A stretch of DNA of 64,000 nucleotides from Sulfuritalea sp. (GTDB lineage: Bacteria > Pseudomonadota > Gammaproteobacteria > Burkholderiales > Rhodocyclaceae). The position numbers and the translations under genes are program-made. The stretch is taken from contig JALNZB010000013.1 in the NCBI GenBank assembly GCA_023229545.1, positions 1 through 64,000 on the forward strand, read 5' to 3'. This document shows positions 31,191 through 38,779 of this stretch, piece by piece. Below the pieces are notes generated by a model that did not search any database, had not been told where the DNA came from, and saw only the letters and a list, made by a program, of their open reading frames with translations. The stretch's first letter is position 1, and each line of letters begins with the position of its first letter.

Positions 31191-31206
31191 TGTCGCAAAC
31201 CCGACA
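31191..31206. promoter_or_regulatory. NifA upstream activator sequence of nifQ
   Basis: TGTCGCAAACCCGACA fits TGT-N10-ACA and differs from the rnf/nifL site at only two bases. It lies 40 bp upstream of the nifQ -24 element. Confidence 0.8.
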
Positions 31207-31227
31207 AGACAATGTGCGGGCTGTTGC

Positions 31228-31253
31228 GACGCCGTACCGTCAGCGCCGACTTT
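31228..31253 (-). repeat. 26-base dispersed repeat, copy 9
   Basis: Intergenic reverse-strand copy with three mismatches, 22 bp beyond the nifQ NifA site. Confidence 0.8.
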
Positions 31254-31293
31254 TCAGGGGCGGCGAAGACATCGGTCCTGCCCATTTTTGGCC

Positions 31294-31338
31294 GTCATTC
31301 CGACGCAAGCCGGAATGACGGACCCTGAACCGGGGTCC
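31294..31338. repeat. Double hairpin repeat of the GTCATTCCG type
   Basis: GTCATTCCG (31294-31302) pairs with CGGAATGAC (31311-31319), followed by GGACC/GGTCC arms (31320-31338). Such units are common dispersed repeats in proteobacteria. It lies 8 bases beyond the stop of the lipoprotein gene, so it could terminate transcription. Confidence 0.65.
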
Positions 31339-31346
31339 GGGATTTC

Positions 31347-31760
31347 TCAGTTGCCGGCGTCCTTGCGGTCCACCTTGACGCGAATTTCGCCGGGCTTGGG
31401 ATGTTGCTGGGATGGCAGCGTTACGGCGACCTCGACGCGGAGCATGTCTGCGGCTGGCTTCCAGTTCTTGCCGTCCTCGCTGACCCAGTCGCGATAGACG
31501 TAGAGGTCGCGCGGCAGCGTGGCGTTGAGGGTCTGCGACGCGCCGCTGGCTAGGGCCGAACCCTCGATGACGACCTGGGTGGCAATCGGCTTGCCGCCAG
31601 GCAGCTTGAGGATGAAATCTCCGGCGGGCGGCGGATTGGGGAATTCCACCGTCGGTAGCGCCGCCAGTTGTTCGGTCGAAGGCCGCGACAGGCTGGCGCA
31701 GCCCGACAGGGCGAGGATTGCGGCGAGGCCGGCGAAGGTTGGGAGATTGCGTGGCGTCAT
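31347..31760 (-). CDS. Small putative lipoprotein
   Basis: A 137-residue protein with a lipoprotein signal peptide (lipobox ALSGCASL, Cys about 20) and a single globular domain rich in beta strands (FILKLPGGKPIATQVVIEGS, then LYVYRDWVSEDGKNWKP). I do not recognise the domain. It starts 13 bases after the regulator gene stop, so it is the last gene of the four-gene unit from 33728 down. The frame is open further upstream without a signal peptide; 31760 is the natural start. Confidence 0.7.
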   Translation of the reverse strand: MTPRNLPTFAGLAAILALSGCASLSRPSTEQLAALPTVEFPNPPPAGDFILKLPGGKPIATQVVIEGSALASGASQTLNATLPRDLYVYRDWVSEDGKNWKPAADMLRVEVAVTLPSQQHPKPGEIRVKVDRKDAGN

Positions 31761-31773
31761 GACGATGTACCTT

Positions 31774-32121
31774 TCAGTGCGAGGGAAGTGGATCGAGGGA
31801 CGCCGCCGGGGCGGCATCCTGCGGTGCGGCGGACAGCAGCGTCGACAGCGTGGCGACATAGGCGGCGAAGCTTTGGCGACCGGTGTTGGTCAGGGAAAAC
31901 ACGGTGGCCGGGCGTCCGACCGGCTGCGCCTCGCGGCGCGATTCGACATAGCCGGCTTCGGTGAGCTTGCCCAGGTGGGCGTCGAGGTTGCCGTCGGTGA
32001 CGCCGAGCACGCGCTTCAGTTCGGCGAAGGTGGTTTCGCCGCGTCCGGCCAGATAGGCGGCGATCTGGGTGCGCACGGGCTGGTGCAGCAGCGGGTCGAG
32101 GCTGGGAAGGGCGGTGCTCAT
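31774..32121 (-). CDS. Winged-helix transcriptional regulator
   Basis: A 115-residue regulator of the HTH_34-like (ArsR/MarR-related) group: VRTQIAAYLAGRGETTFAEL, LKRVLGVTDGNLDAHLGKLT, EAGYVESRREAQPVGRPATV. It lacks metal-binding Cys pairs of ArsR sensors. The gene overlaps the membrane protein gene upstream by four bases and is therefore in the same operon; tandem ACTCTG-N5-CAGAGT sites upstream of the first gene are its likely operators. Confidence 0.82.
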   Translation of the reverse strand: MSTALPSLDPLLHQPVRTQIAAYLAGRGETTFAELKRVLGVTDGNLDAHLGKLTEAGYVESRREAQPVGRPATVFSLTNTGRQSFAAYVATLSTLLSAAPQDAAPAASLDPLPSH

Positions 32122-33116
32122 TGCTGTTCTCCCTTGTAGGTGAACTCGCCGCGCAGGCGGATCTCGGGCTTGCCGGCGGAAAGTTGCGGGCGGATGCGGT
32201 CGATGCGCAGGAACAGCGCGCCGTCCTGCATGGCGTGCCACGGCCCGTTGTCGAAACGGTAGCGACCGTCCGGCTGGCCATCGCGCAACGCGACTTCGGT
32301 GTCGCGCGCGACGCGCAGGGGCAGCGAGGCCTCGGGCGCGATGGCGATCAGCGTGCTGTCCATGTCGACGTGGAGCGGCACGACGCTGCCGGCGGGCAGG
32401 CGCAGCGTCGCAGTCGCCGCACTTGGCGCGGCAACGACGGGCAGCCAGCGGGCGGCGACGAGGGCCGGCGCGATCACCACCGCCAGCCAGAGCGCGACGG
32501 CCAGCGCGCGGCGTCCGACGCCATTGTCATTGATGCGCGCCGTCAGCCAGCCGGCGAAGGGCAGGCCGATGGCGAAGGTGGATGCCGTCAGCCAGCGCGC
32601 GCCGTTCATCGACAAACCCGAACTGAGGCCGGCAATGCCGAGCAGGATTGCGGCGAGGCCGATCCACTCGACCAGGGGCCGCGAGAACAGGCCGAAGATG
32701 AATATGCCGAGACCCAGCAGCACCGTCCACAGCGCATAGACCATGGTGCCGCCGCCGTGGAAAAACATGGCGAAGGAACCCAGCACGCCGAGCGCCAGCA
32801 GCATCCACCAGGCGCGCGTGACCTGAGCCTGGGCAAAGGGCAGGGTCTCCCGCCGCGACAGGCGCGCGCGCCGCGTCAGGCGGTGGTCGATCCAGGACAT
32901 GGCGACCAGCCAGCCGGCCAGCCACAGCAGCAGCGCGACGGCATGCTGCATCTTGTCCGGAAAGCGCTCTGGATTGATCGCCAGATCGGTGAAGGCACAT
33001 AGGCCGCCGCCGACCAGGCCCCAGAGCAGCAGACTGTGGCGTTCCAGCTCGACGCAGCGCTGGCCGGCGGCGAGCATGGCCTGGATGGATTGCATCTGTT
33101 CATGGTGGGGCGGCAT
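32118..33116 (-). CDS. Multi-pass membrane protein of unknown function
   Basis: A 332-residue protein with about seven hydrophobic helices between residues 28 and 235 (for example LLLWGLVGGGLCAF and VALWLAVVIAPALVAA), then a soluble C-terminal domain of about 100 residues (SVVPLHVDMDSTLIAIAPEA, then RIRPQLSAGKPEIRLRGEFT), which by topology could be periplasmic. No family recognised. It sits between a proline-rich single-pass protein gene and a regulator gene in one operon. Confidence 0.7.
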   Translation of the reverse strand: MPPHHEQMQSIQAMLAAGQRCVELERHSLLLWGLVGGGLCAFTDLAINPERFPDKMQHAVALLLWLAGWLVAMSWIDHRLTRRARLSRRETLPFAQAQVTRAWWMLLALGVLGSFAMFFHGGGTMVYALWTVLLGLGIFIFGLFSRPLVEWIGLAAILLGIAGLSSGLSMNGARWLTASTFAIGLPFAGWLTARINDNGVGRRALAVALWLAVVIAPALVAARWLPVVAAPSAATATLRLPAGSVVPLHVDMDSTLIAIAPEASLPLRVARDTEVALRDGQPDGRYRFDNGPWHAMQDGALFLRIDRIRPQLSAGKPEIRLRGEFTYKGEQQ

Positions 33117-33146
33117 GGCGTGCTCCTGAAATATTCGTGTGGAATA

Positions 33147-33728
33147 TCATGACTTCGAGACTTCGCATTGCGCGGGGATGACCATGCCGCGCATGAAATG
33201 GGGGACATGGGCCAGCGCCACCACGCAACGGCTGCGACCGAAGCGCTGTACCCAGTTGCCGGCGGCGTCGTGCTCTTCGACCAGCGTGTCCGGCCGGGTG
33301 GCGCGGGCGATGACGGTTTCCACCGTCATCGGAGGCAGGGGCGGCAGGCCGAGCTGACGCGGCGCCGACCAAGTCTTGCCGATGGAGCGTGCGGCAGCAA
33401 AGGCCGCTTGGACATCAACGGTCGGCAGTGGCGGCGCGGCGGCGGCTTGCGGAGACACCGGCGCGTCGGTTGTCACGACAGGCGATGAATTCTGCCGCGC
33501 GCTTGGCGGCTGGCCAGGGGTGGCAGCGGGTGCGGCGAGCGCCTGGGATGGCATCTGGGTTGCATGGATTGCCAAGCGCACATGCAGCGGCGCCTGCGGC
33601 GGCGGGCGACTGGCGGAATGCGGCGACAGGACGACCGCCACAAGATGGATGACGAGCGAAATGGCCAAAGATATCCACAGCGCGCGGGGCGCTGGCGGCG
33701 TCTGGATGGCGGGTCCGTGAAGGGTCAT
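33147..33728 (-). CDS. Proline-rich single-pass membrane protein
   Basis: A 193-residue protein with one transmembrane helix near the N-terminus (LWISLAISLVIHLVAVVL, about 17-34), a Pro/Ala-rich stretch to about 110, and a small C-terminal domain with two Cys (SRCVVALAHVPHFM, AQCEVSKS). The layout recalls TonB-type periplasm-spanning proteins, but the C-terminal domain is not recognisably TonB. ATG at 33728 is chosen; it is the first gene of a four-gene operon controlled by two operator-like repeats just upstream. Confidence 0.65.
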   Translation of the reverse strand: MTLHGPAIQTPPAPRALWISLAISLVIHLVAVVLSPHSASRPPPQAPLHVRLAIHATQMPSQALAAPAATPGQPPSARQNSSPVVTTDAPVSPQAAAAPPLPTVDVQAAFAAARSIGKTWSAPRQLGLPPLPPMTVETVIARATRPDTLVEEHDAAGNWVQRFGRSRCVVALAHVPHFMRGMVIPAQCEVSKS

Positions 33729-33748
33729 CGGCTGGTTGGAACAATGAA

Positions 33749-33786
33749 ACTCTGTTTTGCAGAGTATCAACTCTGAATTGCAGAGT
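33749..33786. promoter_or_regulatory. Tandem operator: two ACTCTG-N5-CAGAGT repeats
   Basis: ACTCTG-TTTTG-CAGAGT (33749-33765) and ACTCTG-AATTG-CAGAGT (33770-33786) are 21 bp apart, two helical turns, so bound proteins would lie on one DNA face. They lie 21 bases upstream of the first gene of the minus-strand operon that includes the winged-helix regulator. Confidence 0.75.
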
Positions 33787-33805
33787 GTCAAGCCGGGAAG
33801 TCGAT

Positions 33806-33821
33806 TGTCTGCTTTGCTACA
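33806..33821. promoter_or_regulatory. NifA upstream activator sequence of nifE
   Basis: TGTCTGCTTTGCTACA fits TGT-N10-ACA; 33 bp upstream of the nifE -24 element, closer than usual. Confidence 0.7.
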
Positions 33822-33854
33822 ACCGCAAATGCCATTTAATCAATGGGCTATGGC

Positions 33855-33870
33855 TGGCATGCGGCTTGCG
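33855..33870 (+). promoter_or_regulatory. Sigma-54 promoter of nifENX
   Basis: TGGCAT-GCGGC-TTGCG fits the -24/-12 consensus with two mismatches. Transcription would start near 33881, 19 bases before the nifE ATG. Confidence 0.8.
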
Positions 33871-33899
33871 ATTCATCCACCAAACCCATGAGGCCCGCC

Positions 33900-35315
33900 A
33901 TGAAAGCCGCCGAAATCGCCCAACTGCTGAACGAGCCCGCCTGCGTCCATAACAACAAGGACAAGTCCGGCTGCGCCAAGACCAAACCGGGCGCGACGGC
34001 CGGCGGCTGTTCTTTCGACGGCGCGCAGATTGCGCTCTTGCCGATTGCCGATGTCGCCCATATCGTGCATGGCCCCAGCGCCTGTGCCGGCAATGCGTGG
34101 GACAACCGTGGCACGCGCTCCTCGGGCCCCACGCTCTACCGCATTGGCATGACCACCGACCTCACCGAAGAGGACGTGATCATGGGGCGTGGCGAGAAGC
34201 GGCTGTTCCATGCCATCAAGCAGGCCATCGACGATTACGCGCCGAAGGCGGTCTTCCTCTATTCCACCTGCGTAGCGGCATTGATCGGCGACGACCTCGG
34301 CGCCGTCGCCAGGGCCGCCACGGAGCGCTGGGGCGTGCCGGTGGTGCCGGTCGATTGCGCCGGTTTCTACGGTACCAAGAACCTCGGCAACCGCATTGCC
34401 GGCGAAGCCATGTTCCGCCATGTGATCGGCACCCGCGAGCCGGAGCCGGTACCTGAATCGGCGCAGCGAGCGGGCATCAAAGTGCATGACGTCAACCTGA
34501 TCGGCGAGTACAACATCGCCGGCGAGTTCTGGTACGTCGCGCCGCTGTTCGACGAACTCGGCCTGCGCATTCTCGGCTCGCTGTCGGGCGACGCGCGTTT
34601 TCATGAGGTGCAGACCATGCACCGCGCCAAAGTTTCGATGGTGGTGTGCGCCAAGGCGCTGCTCAACGTCGCGCGGAAGCTCGAAGAAAACTACGGCATG
34701 CCTTTCTTCGAGGGCAGCTTCTACGGCATCACCGACACTTCGCAAGCCTTCCGCGATTTCGCCGGGTTGCTGCGCGACCCCGGTTTGACGGCGCGTACCG
34801 AGGCGATGATCGCTCGCGAGGAGGCGAAGATTCGCGCCGCGTTATTGCCCTGGGCCGAGCGGCTGAAGGGCAAGCGGGCGCTGCTTTACACCGGCGGCGT
34901 CAAGTCATGGTCGGTGGTTTCGGCCTTGCAGGATTTGGGCATGACGGTGGTGGCGACCGGTACCAAAAAGTCGACGGAAGAGGACAAGGCGCGCATCCGC
35001 GAGATCATGGGCGATGACGCGAAAATGATTACCGACGGCAGCCCCACGGCGTTGTTGCAGGCCTACAAGGATTACCAGGCCGACATCCTGATCGCCGGCG
35101 GACGCAATCTCTACACCGCGTTGAAGGCGCGTATTCCCTTCCTCGATATCAACCAAGAACGCGAGTTCGGCTACGCCGGCTATGACGGAATGCTGGAGCT
35201 GGTACGCCAACTGGCGCTGACCATCGAATCGCCGGTGTGGGACAAGGTGCGCAAGCCGGCGCCGTGGGCCGCGCAGAAGGCCGTCGGCGAACCCTTGATG
35301 GCGGCGCGGACATAA
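33900..35315 (+). CDS. nifE: FeMo-cofactor scaffold protein NifE
   Basis: NifE and NifN form the scaffold on which NifB-co is matured to FeMo-cofactor. The 471-residue product is a NifD paralogue: conserved Cys in GPSACAGNAWDNRG and STCVAALIGDD, GEYNIAGEFWYV matching the NifD DYNIGGD region, and the C-terminal DINQEREFGYAGYDG. ATG at 33900 gives MKAAEIAQLLNEPAC; the earlier in-frame ATG at 33843 precedes the promoter and is rejected. nifN follows after 13 bases. Confidence 0.97.
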   Translation: MKAAEIAQLLNEPACVHNNKDKSGCAKTKPGATAGGCSFDGAQIALLPIADVAHIVHGPSACAGNAWDNRGTRSSGPTLYRIGMTTDLTEEDVIMGRGEKRLFHAIKQAIDDYAPKAVFLYSTCVAALIGDDLGAVARAATERWGVPVVPVDCAGFYGTKNLGNRIAGEAMFRHVIGTREPEPVPESAQRAGIKVHDVNLIGEYNIAGEFWYVAPLFDELGLRILGSLSGDARFHEVQTMHRAKVSMVVCAKALLNVARKLEENYGMPFFEGSFYGITDTSQAFRDFAGLLRDPGLTARTEAMIAREEAKIRAALLPWAERLKGKRALLYTGGVKSWSVVSALQDLGMTVVATGTKKSTEEDKARIREIMGDDAKMITDGSPTALLQAYKDYQADILIAGGRNLYTALKARIPFLDINQEREFGYAGYDGMLELVRQLALTIESPVWDKVRKPAPWAAQKAVGEPLMAART

Positions 35316-35328
35316 CAGGACGATCACC

Positions 35329-36726
35329 ATGGCCGAAATTCTCAAACGCTCGAAACCCCTCGCGGTGAATCCGCTCAAGGCCAGCCAGCCGATGGGCGCG
35401 GCGCTGGCATTCCTCGGTTTGAAAAATGCCATCCCCATGCTGCATGGCTCACAGGGTTGCACGGCCTTCGGCAAGGTGTTTTTCGTGCGCCATTTCCGCG
35501 AGCCGATTCCCTTGCAAACCACCGCCATGGATCAGGTGTCGACCATCATGAGCGCCGATGAAAATGTCATCGAAGGGCTCCGGGTGATTTGCGAGAAGAA
35601 CAGTCCCGACGTGATCGGCCTGCCGACCACTGGGCTTTCGGAAACGCAGGGCGTGGACATCAAGCGCCTGGTCCGGCGCTTCCGCGAGTTGCATCCGGAA
35701 TTCGCCGCGACCGCCGTGGTGCCGGTGAATACGCCGGATTTTTCCGGCTGCCTCGAATCCGGTTTTGCGCTGGCGCTGGAAGCGATCATCGATGTCATGG
35801 TGCAAGAGTCGGCTCTGGCGGGACGGCGGCACAAGCAGGTCAACGTGCTGTGTTCGTCGATGCTGACCCCCGGTGATACCGAAAGCATCCGCGACTGGAT
35901 CGAAGCCTTCGGCCTGCGCCCGGTGCTGTTGCCCGACATCGGCGATTCGCTCGACGGCCATCTGGTGGATGTCGAAACTACGCCGCTGACCTTCGGCGGT
36001 ACGCAGAAGAGTGAAATCGAAACCATGGGCGAATCGGTCGCCACGCTGGTGATCGGCCGCTCGCTGGCGAAGGCCGCCGATCTGCTCAAGGATCGCACCG
36101 GCGTGCCCGACTACCGCTTCGACCACTTGCTGGGGCTGGATGCCTGCGATGCCTTCACCTCGGCGCTGGCGAAAATTTCGGGCGTGCCGGTGCCGGCGCG
36201 CATCGACCGCCGCCGCGCGCAGTTGCAGGACGCGATGGTCGATACGCATTTCATGGCCGGCTTCCTGCGCGTCGCCATTGCCGCCGATGCCGATCTGCTG
36301 GTGGCGCTCGGGGCTTTCCTCACCGGCGTCGGCGCCGAGGTGGTCGCCGCCGTGGCGCCGGCGCGGGCCGATGTCCTCGCCGCGATGCCGGCGGCATCGG
36401 TGCGCATCGGCGATCTCGAAGACCTCGAACGCGCGGCGCTGGCCGGACGCGCACAACTGGTGATTTCCAATTCGCATGCCGTAGCGAGCGCCGAACGTCT
36501 CGGCGTGCCGCTGTTGCGTGCCGGCTTTCCGCAGTACGACTGGGTTGGCGGCTATGCGCGGACCTGGGTCGGCTATCGCGGCGCGCGCGCCGCCCTGTTC
36601 GATGTCGCCAACCTCTTTACCGGGAGTCACCATGACACCCCTGCCTATCGATCCATCTACCGCACCGGCGCCGCCGGCGAGTCGCAAGACCGGGCGGCGG
36701 CTGGCGCTGGCGTGGTCCGCCACTAG
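35329..36726 (+). CDS. nifN: FeMo-cofactor scaffold protein NifN
   Basis: NifN is the NifK-like half of the NifEN scaffold. The 465-residue product has NPLKASQPMGAALAFLGLKN, HGSQGCTAFGKVFFVRHFRE and LPTTGLSETQGVDIKR, all family landmarks, and ends in a variable Ala-rich tail. A copy of the 26-base repeat lies near residue 160 (peptide ESALAGRR), just before the conserved QVNVLCSS strand. nifX begins inside its last 95 bases. Confidence 0.96.
   Translation: MAEILKRSKPLAVNPLKASQPMGAALAFLGLKNAIPMLHGSQGCTAFGKVFFVRHFREPIPLQTTAMDQVSTIMSADENVIEGLRVICEKNSPDVIGLPTTGLSETQGVDIKRLVRRFRELHPEFAATAVVPVNTPDFSGCLESGFALALEAIIDVMVQESALAGRRHKQVNVLCSSMLTPGDTESIRDWIEAFGLRPVLLPDIGDSLDGHLVDVETTPLTFGGTQKSEIETMGESVATLVIGRSLAKAADLLKDRTGVPDYRFDHLLGLDACDAFTSALAKISGVPVPARIDRRRAQLQDAMVDTHFMAGFLRVAIAADADLLVALGAFLTGVGAEVVAAVAPARADVLAAMPAASVRIGDLEDLERAALAGRAQLVISNSHAVASAERLGVPLLRAGFPQYDWVGGYARTWVGYRGARAALFDVANLFTGSHHDTPAYRSIYRTGAAGESQDRAAAGAGVVRH
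35805..35830 (+). repeat. 26-base dispersed repeat, copy 10
   Basis: Four mismatches, in frame within nifN before a conserved strand. It is the weakest of the coding copies, so chance codon use cannot be excluded. Confidence 0.55.
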
Positions 36727-37159
36727 CGAGGCGCCGACCATGCTGAAAGTGGCCTTTGCCAGCGACGACCGCAGCACGGTGAACCAGCACTTCGGCGCCG
36801 CCGTCGGCTTTGCCATATTTGCGCTGGACGGCGAGCGTTCGCAACTGGTCGAGCTGGCCGAATTTCCGCCGGAGACCATGGACGGCAACGAACACAAGCT
36901 GCCAGCCAGGATCGCCGCGCTGGCCGGTTGCGCGGCGGTGTATTGCCTGGCAGCCGGCGGCTCCGCCGTCAAGCAGTTGCTGGCGAGCGGGGTGCAGCCG
37001 ATCCGGGTCGATGACGAGACGGCCATCGAGGTTTTGCTCAAGCAGATATCCGCCGCAATCCGCGATGGCGGCATTGCCTGGGTGGACAAGGCCGTGAACC
37101 GACCGCAGAACGACAGCTCGCGCTTCGACCGGATGGCCGACGAAAGCTGGGAGGAATGA
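36632..37159 (+). CDS. nifX: FeMo-cofactor carrier NifX
   Basis: NifX carries NifB-co or VK-cluster intermediates to and from NifEN. The 175-residue product has the core LKVAFASDDRSTVNQHFGAA (about 38-57), ERSQLVELAEFPPETMDGNE and GCAAVYCLAAGGSAVKQLL. ATG at 36632 has GGAG five bases upstream and gives the RRLAL leader segment seen in other NifX proteins, at the cost of a 95-base overlap with nifN; ATG at 36740 would give 139 residues and no overlap. Confidence 0.93.
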   Translation: MTPLPIDPSTAPAPPASRKTGRRLALAWSATSEAPTMLKVAFASDDRSTVNQHFGAAVGFAIFALDGERSQLVELAEFPPETMDGNEHKLPARIAALAGCAAVYCLAAGGSAVKQLLASGVQPIRVDDETAIEVLLKQISAAIRDGGIAWVDKAVNRPQNDSSRFDRMADESWEE

Positions 37160-37199
37160 TGCCGCTGCGATTTTCAAATTCAAACTACGGAGATATTTT

Positions 37200-37670
37200 A
37201 TGACCACCCTCGCCATCGAAAGCGCCGACGATCCGATTTACGCCACCGACTTTGTCAAGGAGATGTTGCGCCAGACCCGCGCGCTGGACAGCTACGGTCA
37301 GTGCGACGGCAAGTCGGCGCCGGAAATACTCGATGCCTATGTCCTGACCAGGGAACGCCGCCGGGCGATCCCGGTGATCGGCGATCCCGACGATGTGCTG
37401 ATCGCCCGCGTCAAGGCCTTCCACAACGCCATTGCGGTGCTGATCGAGAAGGAATGCGGGTTGATGGCGGCGCCTTTTGTCCAAATCACCTACGAAGGTT
37501 TCGGTCGCGTCCTGATTGTCGTCGGCAAGCTGGTGGTGATGGACCGCACCATGCGCGACGTGCATCGCTTCGGCTTCGACAGCCTGTCGAAAATGAAAAC
37601 CGAAGCCGACAAATTCCTTGCCGTGGCCATCGAAATCATCGGCAAGCATCCCGCAGTCGCCGGCATGTGA
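37200..37670 (+). CDS. NifX-associated protein (DUF269)
   Basis: A 156-residue member of the DUF269 family, encoded after nifX in most diazotrophs with NifENX: FVKEMLRQTRALDSYGQCDG, then VQITYEGFGRVLIVVGKLVV and RFGFDSLSKMKTEADKFL. Its biochemical role is not known; genetic context places it in FeMo-cofactor assembly. It starts 40 bases after nifX in the same operon. Confidence 0.95.
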   Translation: MTTLAIESADDPIYATDFVKEMLRQTRALDSYGQCDGKSAPEILDAYVLTRERRRAIPVIGDPDDVLIARVKAFHNAIAVLIEKECGLMAAPFVQITYEGFGRVLIVVGKLVVMDRTMRDVHRFGFDSLSKMKTEADKFLAVAIEIIGKHPAVAGM

Positions 37671-37721
37671 AGCGAGCGCCGCACTACCGAAAACCGACCC
37701 AACCGAAATAAGGAATACGAC

Positions 37722-38030
37722 ATGAGCTTCATTACCGGAATCACCCTGAACGGCGCCAGTTGGACGCCCGAATTCGTCAACGCCATCGATCCGAAAAAAT
37801 GCATCGGCTGCGGTCGCTGCTACAAGGTCTGCTCGCGCAAGGTGCTCGACCTGATCGTGCGCGGCGAGGACATGGAAATGGACGAGGACGAGGATTACGA
37901 CGAGGACGACACCGCTTCGGTCATGACCATCGCCGACGCCGGCGACTGCATCGGCTGCGGCGCGTGCACCCGGGTTTGTCCCAAGGGCTGCTACAGCTTC
38001 GCGCCGTCCGCGATACTTCTTGCTTCCTGA
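37722..38030 (+). CDS. fdxB: Nif-specific ferredoxin III
   Basis: A 102-residue ferredoxin with two 4Fe-4S motifs, CIGCGRCYKVCS (about 27-38) and CIGCGACTRVCP (about 77-88), separated by an acidic loop (EDMEMDEDEDYDEDD) that is typical of FdxB. The first motif ends CS instead of CP. It is the last gene of the nifENX unit and probably supplies electrons for cofactor assembly or nitrogenase. Confidence 0.95.
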   Translation: MSFITGITLNGASWTPEFVNAIDPKKCIGCGRCYKVCSRKVLDLIVRGEDMEMDEDEDYDEDDTASVMTIADAGDCIGCGACTRVCPKGCYSFAPSAILLAS

Positions 38031-38095
38031 ACGCGCAGAGAGAAATCCTTATGCGCGCCAACGGACTTCGAACGCGGGAGGATCGGAAGCTGGCG

Positions 38096-38755
38096 TCATT
38101 CTTGTGCATGACTGGTCGTCGCGGGCCGGAAAGTTGTCGCCGCGATTTCCAGCGCCAGCGGTCGGGCGACGCGGAGCATGACGTTATGCAGTTCCTGTGC
38201 GATCATCTCTCGCAGCGGTACCAGTAGTCCCGGCAGGCGTACCGAGCGGCTTAGCGAGCGGGTTTCTGCGGCATACAGCCGGAACAGTTGCTCCAGCAGT
38301 TGCGCAAATTCGTCGCGCGAGAATGTCGCGTGCATGGCGCCGCGTAGGCGGCGCCGCTTGTTTTCCACCGCCAGTATTTTTTGCGCAATGTCGTAGAGCA
38401 GCTTGATGCGCCGGGCGCGGATTGGTTCAATTTCCTCGTAGCGAATCACGATGCCGACAGGAAACTTGCCGACGCGGGCGAGAAAGGAGCGGTCGACTTC
38501 CCTGGTCGCGCCCAACAGTTGCTGCAAGACATCGGCCCAAGCCGGCGGGACTTCTTCCGCAGCCAGTTCGTATGCGCGGAGGATCACCAGCGCGTCCTTG
38601 GCCACCTCCTTGGCGACGTTTTGCGCAAGAACCGGCTCCAGGTGCGGCAGGGCGAGGCGAAGGGGCAAAGCGGCGCGCAGCGCAGCGGTGGTGCGCTGGC
38701 TGAAGACATGGACAATCCGACCGTTGAGTCTGGCGAGTGAGCGCGCCCGCTTCAC
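38096..38755 (-). CDS. Conserved hypothetical protein at the end of the frd operon
   Basis: I do not recognise this 219-residue soluble protein. It is helix-rich and basic (KRARSLARLNGRIVHVFSQR at the start; ENKRRRLRGAMHATFSRDEF and SRSVRLPGLLVPLREMIAQE later), with no signal peptide, membrane helix or metal motif. The start is GTG at 38755, 24 bases after the methyltransferase gene, so it is probably the last gene of the frdABCD-methyltransferase transcript. Convergent with fdxB, 65 bases away. Confidence 0.65.
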   Translation of the reverse strand: MKRARSLARLNGRIVHVFSQRTTAALRAALPLRLALPHLEPVLAQNVAKEVAKDALVILRAYELAAEEVPPAWADVLQQLLGATREVDRSFLARVGKFPVGIVIRYEEIEPIRARRIKLLYDIAQKILAVENKRRRLRGAMHATFSRDEFAQLLEQLFRLYAAETRSLSRSVRLPGLLVPLREMIAQELHNVMLRVARPLALEIAATTFRPATTSHAQE

Positions 38756-38779
38756 GTTGCGGGCGTGGCTATGCCGCCG

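Noticed and set aside
33147..33728. TonB annotation for the proline-rich membrane protein
   Set aside because: Only the N-terminal layout fits; the C-terminal domain lacks TonB features.
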